The notes below the pieces were generated by a model. That model had not been told where the DNA came from and did not search any database. It saw nothing but the letters and a program-made list of their open reading frames with translations. Source: Desulfovibrionaceae bacterium (lineage in GTDB: Bacteria > Pseudomonadota > Gammaproteobacteria > Burkholderiales > Burkholderiaceae_C). Taken from it: DNA of 11,141 nucleotides. Location: positions 1 through 11,141 of the forward strand of contig WRJY01000286.1 of NCBI GenBank assembly GCA_009778355.1, read 5' to 3'. Positions 1 to 5,947 of the stretch are shown here, piece by piece (position 1 is the first letter of the stretch; every line of letters starts with the position of its first letter). Both the position numbers and the translations under genes were made by a program.

Positions 1-4
1 CGGG

Positions 5-54
5 CAGCCGTGGCCGGGGTTTCCCCGGCCAGTGGCTGCGCCCCCTCGAGGGGG
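5..54. repeat. GC-rich palindromic repeats after dnaX
   Basis: Two adjacent structures lie just beyond the dnaX stop. At 11-31 a perfect 9-bp inverted repeat (TGGCCGGGG / CCCCGGCCA) encloses TTT, and CAGCC at 5-9 with GGCTG at 34-38 extends the stem past a small bulge. At 41-54 is the perfect palindrome CCCCCTCGAGGGGG. Neither is followed by a clear T-run on the minus strand, so a classical intrinsic terminator is not proven, but RNA folding here would be strong and could protect or end the dnaX transcript. Palindromes of this C5-TCGA-G5 type resemble dispersed intergenic repeats of Comamonadaceae; that is from memory. I see no gene in positions 1-100. Confidence 0.55.
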
Positions 55-100
55 GAGGCGCAACATCGCGCAGCGAGTGGAGTCTGGGGGTGGCGTCATT

Positions 101-1939
101 TCACAGCGGCTTGATGCTGCCGGGGACGATTTTCGCGCCAAAGTCGCGCATCATCTCCCGCACGAACGGGTCGGCCATCAGCAGCGATTCGGCGGCCTTC
201 ATGCGCTGGGCGGCGGCGATGGCGTTGCGGCGCGACGGGCTGTCGGCCACAGTCCCCACTTCCACGCCCAGCCGCACGGCGTGGCCCGCATCGAGCAGCG
301 CGGCTTGCAGGCGGGCCTGCGCGCCGGCGTTGGCCAGCGATTCGTTTTCGACGCGCAGCGTCCACTGGCTGTCGCTGCGCGCCACCAGTTGCGATTGCAG
401 CGCCAGTTCGCGCACCACGGCGGTGATGGCTTCGCGCGCGACCAGTTCCTGCACCAGCGCGTGCCAGAAGTCGCCTTCGCCCGTGGTTTGCACGGGGCGC
501 GGATCGGGCGCGGGCGCGGGGCGCGGCGGGACGGGTTCGCCGCTTGCCTCGCGCACTTTCAATGCCACGATTTCGGCGGCTACGGGAGATTGTTCGGCTG
601 CGGCTTGACTCGATTCGGGCTTGCGCGGCGCGGGCGGCTCGCGCACGGGCAGAGGCAGCACCGGCACGCGCGCGGTGGCGGGAGCGCCATCGTCCAAGCC
701 ATCATTGGGCGCTGGCTGACCGGCCCAGCCAGCGTCGGGCGGGGCGAATTCGCTGCTGTCCGGGCCTGCTGGATCGGACGGCGGCGCGGGCGCTTCAGTC
801 TGGTTTAGAGTTTTTTTTTCAGCCGTGGCCGCCGCAGCAGGCCGCTTGAACGGCAGCAGGCGCAGCAGCACCATGGTCAGGCCGGCGTATTCGTCGGGCG
901 CCAGGCCCAGTTCGGCGCGGCCATGGATGCACAGGCTGTAGAGCAGTTGGGTCTCGTCAGCGGGCAGCTCGGCGGCCAGGCGGGCGATGTCCTGCGCGTC
1001 GGGATCGGCCTCGTCGGCGGGCAGGCCGGGCGCGGCTTGTAGCACCGCCATGCGTTGCAGCGCGGCGGCCATGTCCTCCAGCGTGGTGGCCGCCGACAGG
1101 CCAGCGGCGCGCAATTGCCCGGACAGGTCGATCACCGCCTTGCCGTCGCCCGCGGCCAGCGCCCCGATCAGGCTGAACACCACGCCGCGATCCACGCTGC
1201 CCAGCATCTGGCGCACGGTGGTCTCTTGAACCTTGCCGGAGCCGAAGGCGATGGCCTGGTCGGTCAGGCTGAGCGCGTCGCGCATCGAGCCGCGCGCGGC
1301 GCGCGCCAGCAGCCGCAGCGCCTGCGGCTCGGCGCTCACTTGCTCGGCGCCGAGCACGTGCGCAAGCTGCGCCAGCACCGTTTCGGGCGCCATGGGCCGC
1401 AGGTTGAATTGCAGGCAGCGCGAGAGCACCGTCACCGGCACCTTTTGCGGGTCGGTGGTGGCGAGCACGAATTTCAGGTATTCGGGCGGCTCTTCGAGCG
1501 TCTTCAACATGGCGTTGAAGGCGGTGTTGGTCAGCATGTGGACTTCGTCGATCATGAAGACCTTGAAGCGTCCCTGCACCGGCTTGTAAAGCGCCTGCTC
1601 CAGCAGTTGCTGCACCTCGTCCACGCCGCGGTTGCTGGCGGCGTCCAGTTCGGTGTAATCGACGAAGCGGCCGGCCTCGATCTCGGTGCAGGCCGGGCAC
1701 GCGCCGCAGGGCGTGGCGGTGATGCCGCCCTGGCCATCGGCGCCCGTGCAGTTGAGCGACTTGGCCAGAATGCGCGACACCGTGGTCTTGCCGACCCCGC
1801 GCGTGCCGGTGAACAGGTAGGCATGGTGCAGCCGTTGTTGGTTCAAGGCGTTGGTCAGGGCCTGTACCACGTGCTCCTGGCCCACCATTTCGGAGAAGTT
1901 CCGCGGACGGTATTTGCGGGCCAGTACCATGTAAGACAT
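101..1939 (-). CDS. dnaX: DNA polymerase III subunit gamma/tau
   Basis: Clamp-loader ATPase subunit that loads the beta clamp; the full-length tau form also links the loader to polymerase alpha and DnaB helicase. The 612-residue product has every expected landmark: N-terminal MSYMVLARKYRPRNF, Walker A GTRGVGKT at 45-52, a zinc module with Cys64, Cys78, Cys81 and Cys84, Walker B with DEVH at 131-134, sensor 1 TTDPQKVP at 161-168, and the SRC arginine finger at 173-175. Domain III ends near residue 366. A Pro/Ala-rich linker follows to about 510, then a tau-specific C-terminal domain ending in DPFVREMMRDFGAKIVPGS. The ATG at 1939 is the family start; no strong Shine-Dalgarno is visible. It follows ogt by 37 bases. 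Codons 374-377 contain a run of nine A that may permit slippage to a gamma form (separate entry). Confidence 0.97.
   Translation of the reverse strand: MSYMVLARKYRPRNFSEMVGQEHVVQALTNALNQQRLHHAYLFTGTRGVGKTTVSRILAKSLNCTGADGQGGITATPCGACPACTEIEAGRFVDYTELDAASNRGVDEVQQLLEQALYKPVQGRFKVFMIDEVHMLTNTAFNAMLKTLEEPPEYLKFVLATTDPQKVPVTVLSRCLQFNLRPMAPETVLAQLAHVLGAEQVSAEPQALRLLARAARGSMRDALSLTDQAIAFGSGKVQETTVRQMLGSVDRGVVFSLIGALAAGDGKAVIDLSGQLRAAGLSAATTLEDMAAALQRMAVLQAAPGLPADEADPDAQDIARLAAELPADETQLLYSLCIHGRAELGLAPDEYAGLTMVLLRLLPFKRPAAAATAEKKTLNQTEAPAPPSDPAGPDSSEFAPPDAGWAGQPAPNDGLDDGAPATARVPVLPLPVREPPAPRKPESSQAAAEQSPVAAEIVALKVREASGEPVPPRPAPAPDPRPVQTTGEGDFWHALVQELVAREAITAVVRELALQSQLVARSDSQWTLRVENESLANAGAQARLQAALLDAGHAVRLGVEVGTVADSPSRRNAIAAAQRMKAAESLLMADPFVREMMRDFGAKIVPGSIKPL
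811..819 (-). promoter_or_regulatory. A9 slippery run in dnaX (putative gamma/tau switch)
   Basis: In the mRNA sense the sequence is GCT GAA AAA AAA ACT CTA AAC, a run of nine A in a GC-rich gene. It sits at codons 374-377, directly after domain III, where a gamma product should end. Gaining one A (or a -1 ribosomal shift) gives EKKNSKPD then TGA, about 381 residues. Losing one A (or a +1 shift) gives EKKL then TAA, about 377 residues. Both alternative frames therefore close at once. Thermus thermophilus dnaX makes gamma by transcriptional slippage at a nine-A run, and Escherichia coli dnaX uses ribosomal frameshifting at A6G; both are established. Use of this site is inference. Confidence 0.6.
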
Positions 1940-1976
1940 GGGATGGGATTCTACGGGGCTGAAACCCGCCTTGGCT

Positions 1977-2519
1977 TCATGGCACTGCGCCGCCGGGCGC
2001 CAGGCCTTGCTCCAGCGCCAGCAGCCACTGCTTGCGCGGCAGGCCGCCGCCGTAGCCGGTCAATTGGCCGTTGCTGCCGATCACGCGGTGGCAGGGCACG
2101 ACGATGGAAACCTTGTTCTGTCCATTGGCCGCCGCCACGGCGCGCGTGGCGCTGGGGCGGCCCATGTGCGCGGCCTGCCGCGCGTAGCTCCAGGTCTGGC
2201 CGTAGGCAATGGTCAGCAGCGCCTGCCACACCTGTTTCTGAAACGGCGTGCCCACCAAATCCAGCGGCACGTCGAACCGCCGCAGATGGCCGGTGAAATA
2301 AGCATCGAGCTGTTCACCCAAGACGCGGGTGCGCTCGTCTTCGCCAGCTTCGGCGCGTGCGCCGGCGTGGCGCTCCACATCGCGCCATTCGCGGCTCAGA
2401 CGCGCCGTGACGGTGCTGAATTCCAGCAGGCACAACCCGCGCGGGCTGAACAACGCCGCCATTTCGCCCAGCGGCGTGGCGTAGCGGTGCAGCAGCAGTG
2501 GGGGCGTGGGGGCGATCAT
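1977..2519 (-). CDS. ogt: Methylated-DNA--[protein]-cysteine S-methyltransferase
   Basis: Suicide DNA-repair protein that transfers the alkyl group from O6-alkylguanine (and O4-alkylthymine) to its own cysteine. The 180-residue product has the short N-terminal domain of the Ogt type and a full C-terminal domain: TPFQKQVWQALLTI near 91-104, the helix-turn-helix region with Arg126 in SATRAVAAANGQN, the active-site motif PCHRV with Cys143, then a GYGGGLPRKQWLL segment. No Ada-type regulatory domain is present. The ATG at 2519 gives a normal family N-terminus. A GTG at 2561 would add 14 residues and overlap the toxin gene. No good Shine-Dalgarno separates the two, so the start is moderately certain. 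The gene lies 23 bases after the toxin and 37 before dnaX on the same strand. Confidence 0.93.
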   Translation of the reverse strand: MIAPTPPLLLHRYATPLGEMAALFSPRGLCLLEFSTVTARLSREWRDVERHAGARAEAGEDERTRVLGEQLDAYFTGHLRRFDVPLDLVGTPFQKQVWQALLTIAYGQTWSYARQAAHMGRPSATRAVAAANGQNKVSIVVPCHRVIGSNGQLTGYGGGLPRKQWLLALEQGLAPGGAVP

Positions 2520-2542
2520 TGCAGTGTCTTTGCTCGCATTCT

Positions 2543-2845
2543 CTACGATTGGCGCGCGCACCAGTAGCCGGGTCGGCGCTGATGGTGCGCCACGGCCAGA
2601 ATGGTCACGGTTTCATTGGTCGTCTCGTAATGCACCGAGTAGGGGAAGCGGTGCAGCACACGCTTGCGGTTGCCTTCATCATCTTCGGGTCTGCTGAGCG
2701 GAGTGGCAGCGATGCGATCGATCGCGTCAAATACCTCGGCTCGAAAGGCGTCAGCCACCAAGGCGTTGCGCTCGCGGTACCATGCCAACGCCTCTGCAAT
2801 GTCGCTTTCGGCCCCCGGCGCAAGAGCAACAGTAAAGCCGGTCAC
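2543..2845 (-). CDS. Type II toxin, RelE/ParE family
   Basis: Small basic protein of 100 residues, likely the toxin of a type II toxin-antitoxin pair (ParE-toxin fold, PF05016). Visible family marks are the helical start SDIAEALAWYRERNA at about 14-28, the central strand KRVLHRFPYSVHYE at 61-74, and the final strand TILAVAHHQRRPGYW at 81-95. ParE-type members poison DNA gyrase and RelE-type members cleave mRNA at the ribosome; sequence alone does not decide which applies. The GTG start at 2845 overlaps the antitoxin TGA in a GTGA junction, the usual translational coupling in such pairs. An ATG-started upstream extension would lie inside the antitoxin gene out of frame and is rejected. The C-terminus is complete, so the protein could be active. 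Confidence 0.88.
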   Translation of the reverse strand: MTGFTVALAPGAESDIAEALAWYRERNALVADAFRAEVFDAIDRIAATPLSRPEDDEGNRKRVLHRFPYSVHYETTNETVTILAVAHHQRRPGYWCARQS

Positions 2846-3075
2846 AGGGCGCTCAAGCGGGCGCGTGCCTCGGCCCACGGCACGGCCTGCGCAGCGCCAC
2901 TGCGCAGTGCTGCCTTGCGCTGGCGAATTTCGTCGGCCCATGTCTTGCCCACGGCGGCGGCGTCTTCGCCGCCTAGGCTGTCCAGCAGGGCAACCATTAG
3001 CGCCGACCGCTCGTCGGGCGCGAGTGCCAAAGCCTCATCGAACAGGTGATTCAGGCGCGCGTTCATGTCGAACAT
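2842..3075 (-). CDS. Type II antitoxin, addiction module component (PF09720-like)
   Basis: A 77-residue acidic-helical protein matching the 'putative addiction module component' antitoxin family: an N-terminal stretch HLFDEALALAPDERSALM at 10-27, LLDSL at 30-34, and a C-terminal part with W46 and DEIRQRKAALRSG at 48-60. This family usually sits directly upstream of a RelE/ParE toxin, as here. The start at 3075 is chosen because GCGAGG lies about 8 bases upstream; an ATG at 3066 and a TTG at 3090 are alternatives. It begins only 15 bases after the stop of the BtuD-type ATPase gene, so any promoter of its own would lie within the ATPase coding sequence. I see no palindromic operator in the short gap. 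Confidence 0.87.
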   Translation of the reverse strand: MFDMNARLNHLFDEALALAPDERSALMVALLDSLGGEDAAAVGKTWADEIRQRKAALRSGAAQAVPWAEARARLSAL

Positions 3076-3090
3076 TTTAGAACCTCGCAA

Positions 3091-3912
3091 TCAACCCGAA
3101 CGGCTTTCGAGGGACGAACGCGCATGAATCGACGCCTCGTCGGCCAGCATGGGCAGCGCCACCCATTGGCCATCTACCGGGCGCACGCGGATGCGGTGGT
3201 CGAAAGCTTCTTGCAGCGCGAGTTGGGTGTCGGCGCTGGCGGTGGGGCCGTGGTGCAGAACGCTGCCTGCGCGCACGACGATCAGTTCGTCGGCTTGCAG
3301 GGCCACGCCGAGTTCGTGCAGCACGCTGACGGCCAGGCAGCCGCCGGCGGCGAGGGCGCGCACCAGGGCGATCCAGTCGGCCTGGTGCGGCGGGTCGAGG
3401 TGCGCCAGCGGCTCGTCCATCAGCAGCACCGGCGCCTGCACGGCCAGGGCGCGGGCCAGCAGCACGCGCTGGCGTTCGCCGCCCGAGAGCTCGCCCAGGC
3501 GGCGCTGGCGCAGCTCCCAGGCCGAGGCGGCGCGCAGGGCGCGCTCGACGGCGGCGCGGTCGGCCTGGCTGGGCGGCGCCAGCCAGGGGCGGTGCGGCAG
3601 ACGGCCCAGCATGGCAACGTCGAAAGCCGTCAGGTCGTCGCCGCCGGTTTCCGCCTGACCCAGCCAGGCCAGTTGCGTGGCCCGCGCGCGCGCGCGCCAG
3701 CCGGCCAGCGGGCGGCCTTGCAAGCTGACCAGTCCGTTGCACGGCAGCAGCCCGGCCAGCACGCGCAGCAGGGTGGATTTGCCAGCGCCGTTGGGGCCCA
3801 CCACCGCCACCCAGCGCCCGGGGCCGAGTTGCAGGTCGATGGCCCGCAGGATGCGGCGCTTGCCGATGCTGGCGCTGTTCAGGCGGGCGCTGAGGGCACT
3901 GAGGGTGGTCAT
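3091..3912 (-). CDS. btuD: ABC transporter ATPase, cobalamin/iron-chelate type (BtuD-like)
   Basis: Cytoplasmic ATPase that powers substrate import through the adjacent FecCD-type permease. The 273-residue protein is a single ABC domain: Walker A GPNGAGKS at 39-46, Q-loop Gln86, signature LSGGERQRV at 142-150, Walker B VLLMDEP at 162-168, D-loop HLD at 171-173, and H-loop His199. The ATG at 3912 overlaps the permease TGA in an ATGA junction, indicating translational coupling. The same frame stays open upstream to 4983 but that part is antisense-like shadow of the permease and lacks family similarity. Assignment to cobalamin rather than heme or siderophore comes from the riboswitch at the head of the gene cluster. 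Confidence 0.92.
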   Translation of the reverse strand: MTTLSALSARLNSASIGKRRILRAIDLQLGPGRWVAVVGPNGAGKSTLLRVLAGLLPCNGLVSLQGRPLAGWRARARATQLAWLGQAETGGDDLTAFDVAMLGRLPHRPWLAPPSQADRAAVERALRAASAWELRQRRLGELSGGERQRVLLARALAVQAPVLLMDEPLAHLDPPHQADWIALVRALAAGGCLAVSVLHELGVALQADELIVVRAGSVLHHGPTASADTQLALQEAFDHRIRVRPVDGQWVALPMLADEASIHARSSLESRSG

Positions 3913-5075
3913 TTTTTGCGCATCAGCCACAACAGGTACACGCCGCCCAGCACCGCCGTCAGCACGCCCACGGGTAATTCTTGCGGCGCGATCAGCAGCC
4001 GGGCGGCGATGTCGGCGGCCATCAACAGCAGCCCGCCGGCCAGTGCCGACAGCAGCACCAGTGGCCCGTGCGTGCTGCGTCCGAGGCCGCGCGCCAAGTG
4101 CGGGGCCACCAGGCCGACGAAGCCGATCAGCCCGGTCTGCGCCACCGCGGCGCCGGTGGCCAGCGCCAGCACGCCGACCAGCAGCGCGCGCAGCGGCGCC
4201 AGCGGCAGACCCAGGCTTTGCGCGGTGGCTTCGCCCAGCGTCAGCGCGTCCAGCACGGGCGACAGCGCCCAGGCGATGAGCGCCAGCGGGGCCAGCATGG
4301 CGGCCATCATGGCGCAGGCGCTCCAGCCGACGAAGCCGGTGATGCCCAGTGAAAAACCCTGCATGGCCAGCAGCACGCCGGGGTCGGCGATTTGCACCAG
4401 TTCGCGCACCGCGCCCAGCACGTAACCCACCACCACGCCGGCCAGCAGCAGCCGCAGGGTTTGCTGCACGCCTTGCGCCAGCACCAGGGTCAGCAGCACG
4501 CCAGCCAGGGCACCGGCAAAGGCGGCGCCGGTCAGCCCCAGCCGCGCCAGCCAGGGCGAGGTGGCCTGCGCCAGCGCCGCGCCGCTGCCGTCCGCCGCCA
4601 CACCGGCGGCGCCCAGACCGGCGAAAGCCAGCGCCACGGCCAGCGCCGCGCCGGAGGCGCTGCCCAGTAGGTACGGATCGGCCAGCGGGTTGCGAAACAG
4701 CCCCTGCGCCACCGCGCCGGCCAGCCCCAGCAGCGCGCCGGCCAACCATGCGCCCAGCGTGCGCGGCAGGCGGATGTCCCACAGAATCAGCCAGGCCACG
4801 GGATCGTGACGGGCGTTGAAAACGCTGTCCAGACCGGTGCTGCCCACGCTGGCGCCCAGCAGGGCGCCGAGCGCCGCCAGCGCCGCCAGAGCGATGCCGA
4901 GCCAGACGATGCGCGCGCGCCCTCCCTCGCTCCCAGCCCCTCCCCCGCGAGGGGGAAGGGGAGCAAGAGAGCTTGCGCGACAATCTCCAGGGAAGAGGGG
5001 AGCGTTTTTCCTTCCCCCTGACGAGGGAGGGCGCTCCGAAGGAGCAGGAGAAGGGGGAGCGCCGCGCAGGGACAT
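3909..5075 (-). CDS. btuC: ABC transporter permease, FecCD/BtuC family
   Basis: Inner-membrane permease of the B12 importer. Hydrophobic segments continue from about residue 56 to the C-terminus, consistent with about ten membrane spans. The family hallmark region DIRLPRTLGAWLAGALLG followed by AQGLFRNPLADPYLLGS is intact, as are VAPHLARGLGR and the terminal APQELPVGVLTAVLGGVYLLW. The frame has 388 residues because the only start ahead of the first span is the ATG at 5075, 14 bases after the btuF stop and without a good Shine-Dalgarno. Residues 3 to about 54 are encoded by a GC-rich palindromic repeat and form a Pro/Gly/Arg-rich tail unlike the family. The next GTG (residue 93) would delete span 1. 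Either the tail is translated or initiation is unusual. Confidence 0.88.
   Translation of the reverse strand: MSLRGAPPSPAPSERPPSSGGRKNAPLFPGDCRASSLAPLPPRGGGAGSEGGRARIVWLGIALAALAALGALLGASVGSTGLDSVFNARHDPVAWLILWDIRLPRTLGAWLAGALLGLAGAVAQGLFRNPLADPYLLGSASGAALAVALAFAGLGAAGVAADGSGAALAQATSPWLARLGLTGAAFAGALAGVLLTLVLAQGVQQTLRLLLAGVVVGYVLGAVRELVQIADPGVLLAMQGFSLGITGFVGWSACAMMAAMLAPLALIAWALSPVLDALTLGEATAQSLGLPLAPLRALLVGVLALATGAAVAQTGLIGFVGLVAPHLARGLGRSTHGPLVLLSALAGGLLLMAADIAARLLIAPQELPVGVLTAVLGGVYLLWLMRKK
4917..5070. repeat. Array of GC-rich inverted repeats within the btuC 5' end
   Basis: This stretch of about 155 bases is an array of hairpins built from C-runs and G-runs. Examples are the imperfect stem at 4929-4965 around CCCCCGCGAGGGGG, GGAGCG paired with CGCTCC around 5000-5037, and GGCGCTCC paired with GGAGCGCC around 5029-5064 (8 bp, perfect). 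Its translation (SLAPLPPRGGGAGSEGG) looks like the low-complexity peptide commonly produced when dispersed palindromic repeats are read through. It separates the btuF stop from the part of the permease that matches its family. Copy number elsewhere in the genome cannot be seen here. Confidence 0.6.
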
Positions 5076-5089
5076 GGCTCGAAATTTTT

Positions 5090-5947
5090 CTATGGCCGGG
5101 CCATTTGCTCGCTGACGCAGCGGGCCATCAGCCGCGCGCCTTCGTCCATGCGGGGGCCGGGGCGCACCAGCGCGTCGCGCTCGGCGGCGTCGAAGGCGCA
5201 GACGCGGCCTTCGCGGATGGCCTTCAGCGCCGGCCAGCCGGGGCGGCGTTGCATGTCCTCAAGGCTGCCGCGGCTGGCCATGATGAGGCTGGGCGCGGCG
5301 CGCACCACCAATTCGGGGTTGATGCGCGGAAACGGCCCCAACTCCGGCCCGATGACGTTGACCAGGCCCAATTCGTCCATCAACTCGCCGATGAAACTGC
5401 CGCGCCCGGCGGCAAACGGCGCGGGACTGACTTCGAAATACACCCGCATGCCGTGCGCGCTGGCCGGTAGCGATTGGGCGGCGGCCTTGACGCCGGCGTC
5501 GATGCGCTGCATCAGCGCATCCGCGCCGTCCACTTGCAGCGTCCGCGCCAGCGTGATGGTGACGCGGCGCAGATCGGCGGCGGTGCGCGGCTCCAGTTGC
5601 ACCACTTTCAGACCCAGCGCGCGCAGGCGCACGGCGGCGCTCGATGAGGTGGCGGTCAGCACCACGTCGGGCCGCAGCGCGGCGATGGCTTCCACGTTCG
5701 GGTCCAGCCCGCCGCCGACCTGCGGCAGCCTGGCCACCGGCGCGGGCCAGTTGGAATAGCGGTCCACCGCCACCAGGCGCTCGCAGGCGCCGAGCGCGCA
5801 GGCGGTTTCGGTCAGCGAAGGCAGCAGGCTGACCATGCGCGCCGGCGGCGCATCGAAGCGGGTGACGAAACCGGCGTCGTCCTTCACTTCGTAAGCCTGC
5901 GCCGCCAGCGCCAGCGCGGCGAGCCAGGCGGCCAGAAAGCGTTTCAA
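5090..5947 (-). CDS. btuF: Periplasmic cobalamin-binding protein (BtuF-like)
   Basis: Substrate-binding protein of the B12 ABC importer (Peripla_BP_2 fold, PF01497). The 285-residue product begins with a signal peptide, MKRFLAAWLAALALAAQA, with likely cleavage after A18. Then come ARMVSLLPSLTETACALGA near 37-55, a conserved binding-fold start, VAVDRYSNWP near 61-70, the GGGLDPNVEAIAALRPDVVL block, and the interlobe helix typical of BtuF/FhuD proteins. No lipobox is present. The start is TTG at 5947: it is the only start before the signal peptide, it overlaps the upstream TGA as TTGA, and GGTGGA lies about 10 bases ahead. The gene lies directly between the TonB receptor and the permease, as expected for a B12 uptake cluster. 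Confidence 0.9.
   Translation of the reverse strand: MKRFLAAWLAALALAAQAYEVKDDAGFVTRFDAPPARMVSLLPSLTETACALGACERLVAVDRYSNWPAPVARLPQVGGGLDPNVEAIAALRPDVVLTATSSSAAVRLRALGLKVVQLEPRTAADLRRVTITLARTLQVDGADALMQRIDAGVKAAAQSLPASAHGMRVYFEVSPAPFAAGRGSFIGELMDELGLVNVIGPELGPFPRINPELVVRAAPSLIMASRGSLEDMQRRPGWPALKAIREGRVCAFDAAERDALVRPGPRMDEGARLMARCVSEQMARP

Noticed and set aside
1055..2296. Long plus-strand open frame opposite dnaX and ogt
   Set aside because: Antisense to two well-supported genes; composition is Arg/Gln/His/Gly-rich as expected from reading GC-rich coding DNA backwards, with no family motifs.
3683..3697. Alternating CG tract, with a similar one around 8384-8397
   Set aside because: Both encode Arg-Ala repeats in real genes of a GC-rich genome; Z-DNA potential is possible but nothing points to a function.
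3046..4425. Plus-strand open frame of 459 codons opposite btuD and btuC
   Set aside because: Shadow of the ATPase and permease; no recognisable domain and the two minus-strand genes have full motif sets.
3913..4983. Upstream extension of the BtuD-type frame suggesting a permease-ATPase fusion
   Set aside because: The extension is out of frame with the permease and encodes an Arg/Gly-rich shadow; the ATPase starts normally at the ATGA overlap.
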